From Serratia odorifera (lineage in GTDB: Bacteria > Pseudomonadota > Gammaproteobacteria > Enterobacterales > Enterobacteriaceae), in NCBI RefSeq assembly GCF_900635445.1, contig NZ_LR134117.1, forward strand, positions 3,596,001 through 3,660,000: a DNA stretch of 64,000 bases, written 5' to 3'. Position 1 is the stretch's first letter. Every line of letters starts with the position of its first letter. A program made the translations under genes and the position numbers. Shown in pieces: positions 1-7,740 of the stretch. The notes under the pieces are model-generated. The model was not told where the DNA came from. It did not search any database and worked only from the letters and a program-made list of their open reading frames with translations.

Positions 1-836
1 GGTTGGCGTTGGTGAGTGCAGCGCTGCCACTGGCGTGGTTTGCCTTGCCGTATATCGTCAGCAGCGCTTTGCCGTATGGCGTGCGTCGGCTGCTGTTTCA
101 CCGTGAGTTGCATCGGTTGTCGCAGGTGGCATTGCGGCCATCACGTCGCTATGACCGTTATCTGTTGCGGGTCGGCATGCCGTTGGCGTTCGCCAGCCTG
201 TCGATTGTTATCTATACCCGCATCGATCAGATCATGCTGGCTGCGCTGATTGGCGAGCAGGCGGTGGGCTGGTACAGCGCCGCAACAACGCTGAGCCAGG
301 GATGGCTATTTGTGCCGTTGGCGCTGATCACTTCGCTGATGCCGGGCATCGCCGGCTGCCGCACGCTGGTGGAACAGGAGTACCGCATTCGCCTGCTGTA
401 CCTGGCGGTGTTGACGATGGCGCTGCCGGTGCTGCTGGTGCTGTACCTGTTTTCGACACCGCTGATCGACTGGCTGTATGGCGCGGCGTTTCACCCCGCG
501 GCCACCGTGCTTGGCCTGTGTGGCCTGACCTCGCTGTTTTCGGTGCTGGGCACGGTGTCGTACCGCAGCATCGTGCTGTTGGCCGGCTATCGCTTTATCG
601 CAATAAAAATGCCGTTGGTGGCGTTGGCCAACGTGGCGATGAACCTGCTGCTGATACCTCGCTTCGGGCTGGTCGGTGCCGCGCTATCGACGCTGTTGGC
701 CGAATTCTTCTCATTCTTTGTCTTGAACCGTTTTTTCCGTGGCGGAAAAATCACCCGTTTGCAGCTCAGTTGCTTCCAGGCGGCGCCACGGTTTATCAGC
801 ACGCTAAGGAGACAGCATGTTAAACGCTCTGATTAA
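1..836 (+). CDS. Polysaccharide flippase (Wzx/MATE-like), C-terminal part
   Basis: The reading frame is open from the window edge, so the start lies upstream and only the last ~277 residues are present. The protein is very hydrophobic with about seven membrane segments and short basic loops. This is typical of the polysaccharide transport (PST/Wzx) branch of the MOP superfamily, which flips lipid-linked repeat units across the inner membrane. It overlaps the next gene by 20 bases, and the downstream glycosyltransferases and Wzy-like polymerase support a polysaccharide operon. The substrate cannot be told from sequence. Confidence 0.85.
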   Translation, partial: LALVSAALPLAWFALPYIVSSALPYGVRRLLFHRELHRLSQVALRPSRRYDRYLLRVGMPLAFASLSIVIYTRIDQIMLAALIGEQAVGWYSAATTLSQGWLFVPLALITSLMPGIAGCRTLVEQEYRIRLLYLAVLTMALPVLLVLYLFSTPLIDWLYGAAFHPAATVLGLCGLTSLFSVLGTVSYRSIVLLAGYRFIAIKMPLVALANVAMNLLLIPRFGLVGAALSTLLAEFFSFFVLNRFFRGGKITRLQLSCFQAAPRFISTLRRQHVKRSD

Positions 837-1665
837 GGGAATTTCCCGTCGTTTGCCGGATGCCTGGCATCATCAAATAAAATATGCCATGTATTTCAAA
901 AGGTTGCCTAATTTGGCTCAGCCGCGCGGGTTCAGCGAAAAGATCATGCGGCGCAAGGTATACCCACGCAGCATCTACAGCACGCTGTCGGATAAATACA
1001 GGGTGCGCGAGTTCATTGCCGGGCTGTGGGGCGAGGATTACCTGATCGAACTGTATGCCGAAGGGCGTGAGCTGAGCTATGACATGTTCCAACGGCTGCC
1101 GCAGGCGTTTGTGCTCAAGGCCAATCACGGCAGCGGCTATAACCGACTGGTGTTTGACAAGCAACGGGTCAGCTACGCCGAACTGTACGATTTGTCCCGC
1201 CGTTGGCTGCGCAGCAACTTTTATCAACAAAGCCGCGAAAGGCACTATCAGGACATCGAACCGCGCATCATGGCGGAGCGGCTGTTGTTGGATAACGGTG
1301 CGGTACCGAACGATCTCAAGTTTCACTGTTTTAATCGCGACGGCGAAATACGCATATTCATTCAGGTGGATTATCAGCGCTTTGGCCAGCACCGGCGTGA
1401 TCTGTTTGATGAACGCTGGAATCGCACCGAAATCCGCATTTGTCTGCCCAATGCCGAGCAGCCGGCGGCACGGCCGAGCCAGCTCGACGACATGCTACGC
1501 CTGGCCCGGCTGACCGTGCAGCAGTTTTCCTATCTGCGGGTGGATATGTATCAGGTTGGCCAGCGGGTGTACTTCGGTGAGTTGACGTTTACCCCGGGGG
1601 CTGGACTCAGTCGGCTGATGCCAAAAAATATCGAACAGGAATGGGGCAGTTATTTCACCGAGTGA
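817..1665 (+). CDS. TupA-like ATP-grasp protein of polysaccharide cluster
   Basis: The 282-residue protein resembles the TupA-like ATP-grasp family, named after the teichuronopeptide synthesis protein of alkaliphilic Bacillus. Visible family features are the LKANHGSGYN segment near residue 105, an NDLKFHCF segment in the middle, and a C-terminal GELTFTPGAG segment that would carry the metal/ATP-binding acidic residues. ATP-grasp members of this type are thought to attach an amino acid or similar group to a sugar, so a role in modifying the polysaccharide repeat unit is inferred. The start follows an AAGGAG ribosome-binding site inside the flippase gene. Confidence 0.8.
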   Translation: MLNALIKGISRRLPDAWHHQIKYAMYFKRLPNLAQPRGFSEKIMRRKVYPRSIYSTLSDKYRVREFIAGLWGEDYLIELYAEGRELSYDMFQRLPQAFVLKANHGSGYNRLVFDKQRVSYAELYDLSRRWLRSNFYQQSRERHYQDIEPRIMAERLLLDNGAVPNDLKFHCFNRDGEIRIFIQVDYQRFGQHRRDLFDERWNRTEIRICLPNAEQPAARPSQLDDMLRLARLTVQQFSYLRVDMYQVGQRVYFGELTFTPGAGLSRLMPKNIEQEWGSYFTE

Positions 1666-1670
1666 AGCCG

Positions 1671-2822
1671 ATGCACAAACCAATTTCCGCCGTACCACGG
1701 CAATGCGCCGACCAGGCAGGGGGATCGCAACGGGTTATCGACCAGACGGTGATGTTGACCTTTTTGCTGATCTTCTTTTTTAAAACCTTTTTAACCTCCG
1801 GCGCGTTTGATAATGCGCCGATCGCGCAGGCGGTGAAGGTGCTGAACGGCATCATGCTGCTGTACGTCGGCTATGCGTTTACCGTCGCCACGCGCCGGGA
1901 AAAGGGCCTGCTGGGCGGTTTTATACTGCTGTTCATGTTGAATATGGCAACCGGGCACGGGGATTATCTGTTTGGCGTGGTGTTCAGCATTGCCTTTCTG
2001 ATTCTGTCGCGGGTCGATCTGCCACGCGCCGGGGCCATTTTTGTCATCGCCTACGTCAGCAGCGCGGCGCTGGTGGCGTTGCCGTACCTGCTATACACCG
2101 ACAGCTTCGTTTATCTGGACGAACGCTACGGCAATCGCCTGACGCTGGGGTTTGATAATCCCAATACGCTGGCGTATTACCTGTTCGCGTTGTTGGCGAT
2201 GCTGTTATGCCTGCTGGATCGCGCCGCGCTCAGCCGTGGCATCAAGAACCTGGCCGCCTTGTTGCTGGCGGTGATGCTGTTGCCGATCCTGATGTACTCC
2301 TATTCGCGCACCTATTTGCTGCTGGCGCTGTTGCTGGTGGCGCTGTTCTGGCTGGCGCCGCTGTGGCGCCTGGCGCCTGGCCGCAAGTTCTGCAGCGTAT
2401 TGCTGTTGACGCTGTTGCTGATCCAGTTTGTCAGCGTGCTGCGCTGGGGAGCCAACCCGGCGCTGGATGCGCTGCTGAATCAGGCATTGACCGGGCGCAT
2501 CTGGTTTTCCTGGCAGATGTTCCAGGCGCTGGGGCTGCCCAATCCGCTATTTGGTCAGAATATTGACGCCTACAAGCCGGTCGACTTTTTCTATTTTGCG
2601 CTGTTTTATTCCGCCGGCGCTCTCGCGTCGCTGTGGCTGCTGTGGGTTTACTGCCGTCTGTTGGCTAATTTGGCTTTTCTGAGCCGTTTTATGCGCTGGG
2701 TGGTCGCGGTGTTTTTATTGACCACCTTTACTGAAACCTATTTTTTGGTCCCGGTATTCAATATTTCCCTGTTACTGCTGTACCGGGCGAAAAAAGACTT
2801 TTCCCCCTTAACGTTGAGGTAA
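1671..2822 (+). CDS. O-antigen/exopolysaccharide polymerase (Wzy-like)
   Basis: This is a multi-pass membrane protein with roughly ten hydrophobic segments and a larger periplasmic loop in the second half. That layout fits the O-antigen ligase/polymerase (Wzy_C-like) superfamily. Primary sequence is poorly conserved in this family, so the call rests on topology and on the flippase and glycosyltransferase neighbours. ATG at 1671 lies just after the previous stop; an in-frame ATG at 1641 and GTG at 1662 are alternatives. It would join flipped repeat units in the periplasm. Confidence 0.75.
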   Translation: MHKPISAVPRQCADQAGGSQRVIDQTVMLTFLLIFFFKTFLTSGAFDNAPIAQAVKVLNGIMLLYVGYAFTVATRREKGLLGGFILLFMLNMATGHGDYLFGVVFSIAFLILSRVDLPRAGAIFVIAYVSSAALVALPYLLYTDSFVYLDERYGNRLTLGFDNPNTLAYYLFALLAMLLCLLDRAALSRGIKNLAALLLAVMLLPILMYSYSRTYLLLALLLVALFWLAPLWRLAPGRKFCSVLLLTLLLIQFVSVLRWGANPALDALLNQALTGRIWFSWQMFQALGLPNPLFGQNIDAYKPVDFFYFALFYSAGALASLWLLWVYCRLLANLAFLSRFMRWVVAVFLLTTFTETYFLVPVFNISLLLLYRAKKDFSPLTLR

Positions 2823-2825
2823 GAA

Positions 2826-3731
2826 ATGGACTTCTCAATTGTTATTCCCATCTATAACAGCGCAGGTTATTTACCGACCACGCTGACGCGGATTTTTAAC
2901 GCCTGCCAGGGGTTCGATTACCAGATTGTATTGGTGGATGACTGCTCGGATGCCGAAGATATTGCACAGGTGCGGCAACTGGCGGCGGCCAACAGTCAGG
3001 TGATGCTGCACGAAAAGACGCAAAAAAGTAATGCCGCGGTTTCGCGCAATCTGGGGGCGCAGCTGGCGCAGGCCGAGGTGGTGTTTTTCCTCGACTCGGA
3101 TGATTATTTCACCACCAACTATATTATTCGCCGCCTCAAGCGTCATGAGGATGTCAGCATCGACATCATTTTTGGCAACTATGCCGAAGTGCGCGGCGAG
3201 TCGGTACGCGACTACGCCTACCAGTATAAAAGCGGCTCGGCCGGAGAAGATTTTCTGTTTCTGGAAATGGGCGATATCCGTTCTTCGACCATCAGCATGC
3301 GCAAACACGGCGACCGGCGTTTCCTGTTCCCGGAGTTCCTTTATAAGCATCAGGACTGGGGATTTCTGGTCAACGCCACCAACCTTGGCGCCAACGTGGT
3401 GCACGATGCCGGCAGCGGTGTCTTTCTCGACGTCGGACGCAGTGGACGCATGACCGGCACGTTGAACCTGGACGCCAGCGACCGTTTTATCGACACCTTT
3501 TTACGCCCCAGCGATCGCCACATCAGCGGCTTTGCCTGCAAGCACCTGTTGGCGTCACTGTACAGCGAAAATCAGCAGGCCTTCACCTATTACTCATCGC
3601 GTATCGTGCGCCACACCCTGAGCGGCAAATTCAAGGTGATAAAACTGTATGGCGACTGGCTGGCGCGGCTGGGGCTGTTCCCGATCGGCGGTCGACTGCT
3701 GCGCAATGCGCGCAACGGTTTCAGGAGGTGA
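2826..3731 (+). CDS. Glycosyltransferase family 2
   Basis: The 301-residue protein opens with the GT-A signature (SIVIPIYNSAG) and an acidic VDDCSD block. The DXD-type metal/nucleotide-sugar motif is D90-S-D92-D93. It starts four bases after the polymerase stop and ends two bases before the next start, so it is clearly part of the same operon. It would add one sugar to the undecaprenyl-linked repeat unit on the cytoplasmic face; donor and acceptor are unknown. The protein has a longer and more divergent C-terminal half than typical minimal GT2 enzymes. Confidence 0.85.
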   Translation: MDFSIVIPIYNSAGYLPTTLTRIFNACQGFDYQIVLVDDCSDAEDIAQVRQLAAANSQVMLHEKTQKSNAAVSRNLGAQLAQAEVVFFLDSDDYFTTNYIIRRLKRHEDVSIDIIFGNYAEVRGESVRDYAYQYKSGSAGEDFLFLEMGDIRSSTISMRKHGDRRFLFPEFLYKHQDWGFLVNATNLGANVVHDAGSGVFLDVGRSGRMTGTLNLDASDRFIDTFLRPSDRHISGFACKHLLASLYSENQQAFTYYSSRIVRHTLSGKFKVIKLYGDWLARLGLFPIGGRLLRNARNGFRR

Positions 3732-3732
3732 T

Positions 3733-4788
3733 ATGCCGCAACGAAACATTGCCATAGTGATTGAAAACATGGCGGGCAAGGGCGGCACCGAACGGGTTGC
3801 CAGCGGGCTGGCCAATGCGTTGGCGCGCCAGGCCGGACAGCGAGTAACGCTGTTTTCCATCAGCGGCGATCGCACCTTTTTTCCGTTGGAGGATGCGGTC
3901 TTGCTGCGCTTTTTGGCCGGCCGCACGCCGCTCTGGCCGTGGCGGCTTGCCTGGACGCTGCGGCGCGGGCGTTTTGACGCCATCATTATCGTTTCCATGG
4001 GCCGACTGTCGGCGATTAGCGTGCCGTACCTGCGCCTGCTGTGCCCGCATAGTCGGTTGGTGCTGAGTGAGCACGTCAGTTTCCACCAGTACCCCTGGCC
4101 GATGAAGTGGCTGAAGCTGTTGGTTTACCGCCTGAGCGACCAGGTGGTTTTGCTGACCCGGCAAGATCGCGACGTTATCGCCAGGCGTATCGGCGGCAAC
4201 AAATGCCAGGTGATCGAGAATGTGTCGCCGTTTGCGGCGCAGCCGCCAGATCTCGGGCAACGAGGCAAGGTGGCGTTGGCGATGGGCCGGCTCAGCCCGC
4301 AGAAGGGCTTCGATCGGCTGATCGACATCTGGCGCAGCGTGGCGCAGCAGGCACCGGACTGGCAGTTGCTGATTGTCGGCGACGGGCCGGATCGCGCCGC
4401 GCTGCAACGGCAGATTATCGAATGCGGCCTGCAACGGCAGGTGCGCCTGCTGCCGGCAACCCGGGATGTAACGGCGTATTACCGCCGTGCCAGCCTGACG
4501 CTGATGACCTCCCGCTATGAAGGGCTGCCGATGGTACTGATTGAATCGATGAGCTTCGGCTTGCCGCTGGTGGCCTATGACTGTCTGACCGGGCCGGCGC
4601 AGCTGATCGAGCCCGACGTCAACGGCTATCTGGTGCCGGAGGGCGATCGGCAGCAGTTTTGCCAATGCGTGCTGACGCTGATCGACGATGAACCACTGCG
4701 CCGGCGTTTTTCCGCCGCGTCGCTGGCCAAGGCGCAGCGTTTTGCGCCAGAACGCATTTATCCCCAATGGCAGCACATCATTACGTGA
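3733..4788 (+). CDS. Glycosyltransferase family 4 (GT-B)
   Basis: The 351-residue protein has a glycine-rich N-terminal motif (NMAGKGGTERVA) and a GRLSPQKGFDRLI linker at the start of the second Rossmann domain. It also carries the retaining-GT E-x7-E motif at E263/E271 (YEGLP...IES). These are the hallmarks of family 4 group-1 glycosyltransferases. ATG 3733 is chosen because a strong AGGAGGTGAT ribosome-binding site precedes it; the frame is open further upstream but overlaps the previous gene. It is an operon member with two bases to the gene before and seven to the gene after. Confidence 0.88.
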   Translation: MPQRNIAIVIENMAGKGGTERVASGLANALARQAGQRVTLFSISGDRTFFPLEDAVLLRFLAGRTPLWPWRLAWTLRRGRFDAIIIVSMGRLSAISVPYLRLLCPHSRLVLSEHVSFHQYPWPMKWLKLLVYRLSDQVVLLTRQDRDVIARRIGGNKCQVIENVSPFAAQPPDLGQRGKVALAMGRLSPQKGFDRLIDIWRSVAQQAPDWQLLIVGDGPDRAALQRQIIECGLQRQVRLLPATRDVTAYYRRASLTLMTSRYEGLPMVLIESMSFGLPLVAYDCLTGPAQLIEPDVNGYLVPEGDRQQFCQCVLTLIDDEPLRRRFSAASLAKAQRFAPERIYPQWQHIIT

Positions 4789-4795
4789 GGAAAAC

Positions 4796-5539
4796 ATGGA
4801 AAAAGTGTCAATCATCATGCCGGCCTACAATGCCGCGGCCTCGATCAATGCGTCGATACTCGGCGTGCTCAACCAGCGTTTCAGCGACTATCACCTGTAC
4901 GTGATTGATGATGCCTCTAGCGACAACACCGCCGAGATGGTCAAACCGTACATTCACGATCGGCTGACCTATATTCGCAATCGGCAGAACTACGGGGTAG
5001 CGGAGACGCGTAATATCGGCATAGAAGCGGCACGCGGCGACTATCTGGCCTTTTGCGACAGTGACGATGTCTGGCACCACAGCAAACTGGCGCGTCAGGT
5101 TGAAATACTGCAATCCGAGCGTTATGACGTGGTGTGTTCGCATTACTACACCTTTGAAAACGATCCGCAGTGCGTCAAGAATTACCGTGGCGCAGAAGAG
5201 ATCATCGGCTATCAGGATATGTTGAAGAGCAACTGGATCGGCAACCTGACCGGCATCTATAACCAGCGCCGTACCGGTAAGGTGTATCAGCAAAATCTGG
5301 GGCACGAAGATTATCTGATGTGGCTGGCGATCCTGCGTAAGGCGCGCAACAGCCTGGCTTACTGCATTCCCGAACCGCTGGCATTTTATCGGCTTTCCGG
5401 TCAGTCGCTGTCAGGCAATAAAATCAAGGCGGCGGACTGGCAGTGGAAAATCTATCGCAATCATCTGGGCCTGTCGTATCAAAAATCCTGCCTGCTGTTC
5501 TTTGCCTATCTGTTCAACGCGGCGATGAAAAGACAATGA
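4796..5539 (+). CDS. Glycosyltransferase family 2
   Basis: The 247-residue protein has the GT2 N-terminus (VSIIMPAYNAAASI), a DDASSDNT block and the DXD motif D88-S-D90-D91. A GHEDY segment lies where the catalytic-base (ED) motif of inverting GT2 enzymes is found. It starts behind GTGAGGAAAAC and its stop overlaps the next start in an ATGA arrangement, pointing to translational coupling. It is the third sugar-adding enzyme of this operon fragment; the sugar is unknown. Confidence 0.87.
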   Translation: MEKVSIIMPAYNAAASINASILGVLNQRFSDYHLYVIDDASSDNTAEMVKPYIHDRLTYIRNRQNYGVAETRNIGIEAARGDYLAFCDSDDVWHHSKLARQVEILQSERYDVVCSHYYTFENDPQCVKNYRGAEEIIGYQDMLKSNWIGNLTGIYNQRRTGKVYQQNLGHEDYLMWLAILRKARNSLAYCIPEPLAFYRLSGQSLSGNKIKAADWQWKIYRNHLGLSYQKSCLLFFAYLFNAAMKRQ

Positions 5540-7401
5540 GCACCGGCAATCCGTATCGTGCGCTGCTGCTGGCCAGTTGCTGGCTGGCCGCGGGGGCGCA
5601 GGCAAACGTCTGTGCGCCGAACCTGCTGATCAATCCCGGCTTTGAACAGGGGGCGCAAGCCTGGCGCAGCGCAGGGGCGCGGGTTGTGGCTGCGGGGCGC
5701 GGTGGTGGCGCGGCGCTGTATTATCGGCCTTCGCCTGCCGAGGGTTACCACACCTTCAGTCAGCGGCTGTCGGTGCAACCGGGGCAGACGATCGACTTTG
5801 GCGCCTGGATCCGCGTGCATAATGTGCGCGGAGCCACGGGCGACAACGGTGCCAGCGTCTACCTGCAAAGCTTCGATGCACAAGGGCGGTTTCTGGAGGG
5901 CAGCTACCCGCGGGGCGTTAGCGGTAGCGCCGACTGGCAGCCTATCCGCGCCCGATATACCGTGCCGGCGCAGGCGGCCCGGGTTACGCTGGGGGTCTAC
6001 CTGCGCCGTTATAGCAGCGGCGAGGCGTGGTTTGACGATCTGTACGCCTGCGTGCGGCCGCCACAGCCGGCGTTGTATCCGCTGGGTGTCGGGCAAAACG
6101 GCAACGCGCAGACGCTGATCGAGGTCGCGTCTGCACAGCGCGTACAGGTGGACAGTCGCCTGCTTGACCGCCAGGGGCGTACCATCAAAAGCAGCTCGCA
6201 GCGGTTGCAGATAGACAAACGCCATCGGTTGCAGTTTGACCTGCCGCCGGCGCTGCCGGCCGGGGAATATCGTCTGCGTCAGCAAGTCACGGCGACGATG
6301 GCGCCGCAGGGGCCAAGCAGCGAAGTACCGCTTGAACTGGGCCTGCCAGCGGCGGCGGTGAGCATCGACGCCGACGGGTTTACCCGCAAGGCCGGGCAGC
6401 GCATTTTCCCGTTGGGCATTTATGCCGACATAACCAGCGAGCGGCATCTGGCGCGTATCGCCGCCGCCGGGTTCAACAGCGTGCTGAATTACAACTATGG
6501 CAACGGCAAAGATCCCTATGGTTTTTTCCGTCGTGCACAACGCCAGGGATTGCAGGTGATCTATTCGCTGAAAGACCTGTATCCCGGTAGCCGTTTCGCA
6601 CCGCCGACGCGCTCGGGCTATCCGGCATTGGCCGCCTGGCAGGTGATGCGGCTGAAAGGCCAGCCCAATCTGCTGGCCTGGTATATCAACGATGAGCTGG
6701 GGCCGGAATACCTTGGGCAGATTGTCGCCAGGCAGCGGCAAATCCGTCGTCTGGACCGCGACCATCCGACCTTCCAGGTGTTGAACAAGACCGCGGATCT
6801 GGACGCCTATTACCATGGCGCAGATATTCTGGCGACCGATCCGTACCCGGTGGGCGTGGATGACGATCTGACCCGCACCACGCGTTATACCGCGTTGACG
6901 GTGCAGGCTGCCAGGCGGGTCAAGGGGGCCTGGGTGGTGATTCAAATCATGGATCACGCCGCCTATGATCCCCGCCGTCGGCCACACCAACCGAATGAAG
7001 ACGAGATCCGCAGTCAGGCCTGGCAGGCGCTGATCGGCGGTGCCAATGGCCTGCTGTTTTACTCCTATACCGATCTGTTCTATCGGCGCCAGCAGGGGCG
7101 TCTCTATCCGCAGGCGCAGGCCGACAGCTGGCGCGGCGTGGCGGCGGTGGCGTTGCAGATCAAGAGCTTTGCCCCGTATCTGCTTAGCGGCCGGCGTTTA
7201 ACGCCGATCGGCAGCAACCCGGCGATCCCGGCGCGCATCTTTGCCGACCAGCGGCGCGCCTTGCTGTTGGTGACCAACCCGTTTTATCGCCCGGTGACGC
7301 TGCGGCTGCAATTACCGGCGGGCTGGCATCATCAGGGGGCGACGACGCTGACCCTGTCGCTGCCGGCGGTCGGTTCCCGTAGCCTGTGGCTGAACCGCTA
7401 A
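5536..7401 (+). CDS. Secreted carbohydrate-active protein (CBM-like + TIM-barrel-like)
   Basis: The 621-residue protein has a signal peptide (LLLASCWLAAGAQA, cleavage near residue 25). A first domain resembles carbohydrate-binding beta-sandwich modules (LLINPGFEQG, aromatic-rich, ending WFDDLYACV). A beta-rich linker follows, then a region like a glycoside-hydrolase TIM barrel with AWYINDELG, where E387 is a candidate acid/base, and later ATDPYPVG and NGLLFYSYTD. The C-terminus looks like a small beta domain. It is translationally coupled to the glycosyltransferase upstream, so it may trim, modify or release the polymer. No exact family is recognised and catalysis is an inference. Confidence 0.65.
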   Translation: MSTGNPYRALLLASCWLAAGAQANVCAPNLLINPGFEQGAQAWRSAGARVVAAGRGGGAALYYRPSPAEGYHTFSQRLSVQPGQTIDFGAWIRVHNVRGATGDNGASVYLQSFDAQGRFLEGSYPRGVSGSADWQPIRARYTVPAQAARVTLGVYLRRYSSGEAWFDDLYACVRPPQPALYPLGVGQNGNAQTLIEVASAQRVQVDSRLLDRQGRTIKSSSQRLQIDKRHRLQFDLPPALPAGEYRLRQQVTATMAPQGPSSEVPLELGLPAAAVSIDADGFTRKAGQRIFPLGIYADITSERHLARIAAAGFNSVLNYNYGNGKDPYGFFRRAQRQGLQVIYSLKDLYPGSRFAPPTRSGYPALAAWQVMRLKGQPNLLAWYINDELGPEYLGQIVARQRQIRRLDRDHPTFQVLNKTADLDAYYHGADILATDPYPVGVDDDLTRTTRYTALTVQAARRVKGAWVVIQIMDHAAYDPRRRPHQPNEDEIRSQAWQALIGGANGLLFYSYTDLFYRRQQGRLYPQAQADSWRGVAAVALQIKSFAPYLLSGRRLTPIGSNPAIPARIFADQRRALLLVTNPFYRPVTLRLQLPAGWHHQGATTLTLSLPAVGSRSLWLNR

Positions 7402-7415
7402 GCAAGCATTCCGAT

Positions 7416-7440
7416 GCGCGATGCCGCCGGCGCATCGCGC
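7416..7440 (+). terminator. Hairpin after polysaccharide operon
   Basis: A perfect 9-bp stem (GCGCGATGC / GCATCGCGC) with a 7-base loop begins 15 bases after the last polysaccharide gene. It has no T-run behind it, so it is either a Rho-assisted terminator or an RNA-stabilising hairpin. Confidence 0.45.
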
Positions 7441-7517
7441 GTCTACCTCCAAATATCCCTCCCCCTCAGGATACCCGTCGCCTGGCAAGGATGTTTTTAT
7501 AATTATGTTATTAATCA

Positions 7518-7524
7518 ATGAGTA
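7518..7524 (-). promoter_or_regulatory. Candidate NarL heptamer upstream of narG
   Basis: The reverse strand reads TACTCAT, matching the TACYYMT consensus for NarL. It lies about 120 bases before the predicted narG start of transcription. A heptamer is short and can occur by chance. The call leans on context: narG operons of relatives are nitrate-induced through NarL. Confidence 0.4.
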
Positions 7525-7594
7525 ATGCTGTTTTTTTGGCGTTAATCCTTTGGTGGTATTTTCTGTTTTCCGTCGCCGTTTCCCCGGTATTCCC

Positions 7595-7608
7595 TTGATC
7601 ACAATCAA
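7595..7608 (+). promoter_or_regulatory. FNR box of narGHJI
   Basis: TTGATCACAATCAA matches the FNR consensus TTGAT-N4-ATCAA at all ten fixed bases. Its centre is about 41.5 bases before a start point near 7643, with a -10-like TAGGCT at 7631-7636. This is the class II layout used by narG in E. coli. It indicates anaerobic activation of the operon by FNR. Confidence 0.85.
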
Positions 7609-7740
7609 ATTGTTGGCGCTGAGGCAAAAGTAGGCTGGCCGCAGAGTGAGCAATGTCGATACCCGTCGTTTGCACCCTGTCAGACATTGGTTGAGCGCCC
7701 GGGTATACCTACAACGAGAGAGCCTTCAGGAGAACTCCGG

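Noticed and set aside
5506..6990. 494-codon minus-strand frame opposite the secreted protein gene
   Set aside because: It overlaps a gene with a signal peptide and operon coupling. The antisense product has shadow composition (Arg/Gln/His/Ala-rich).
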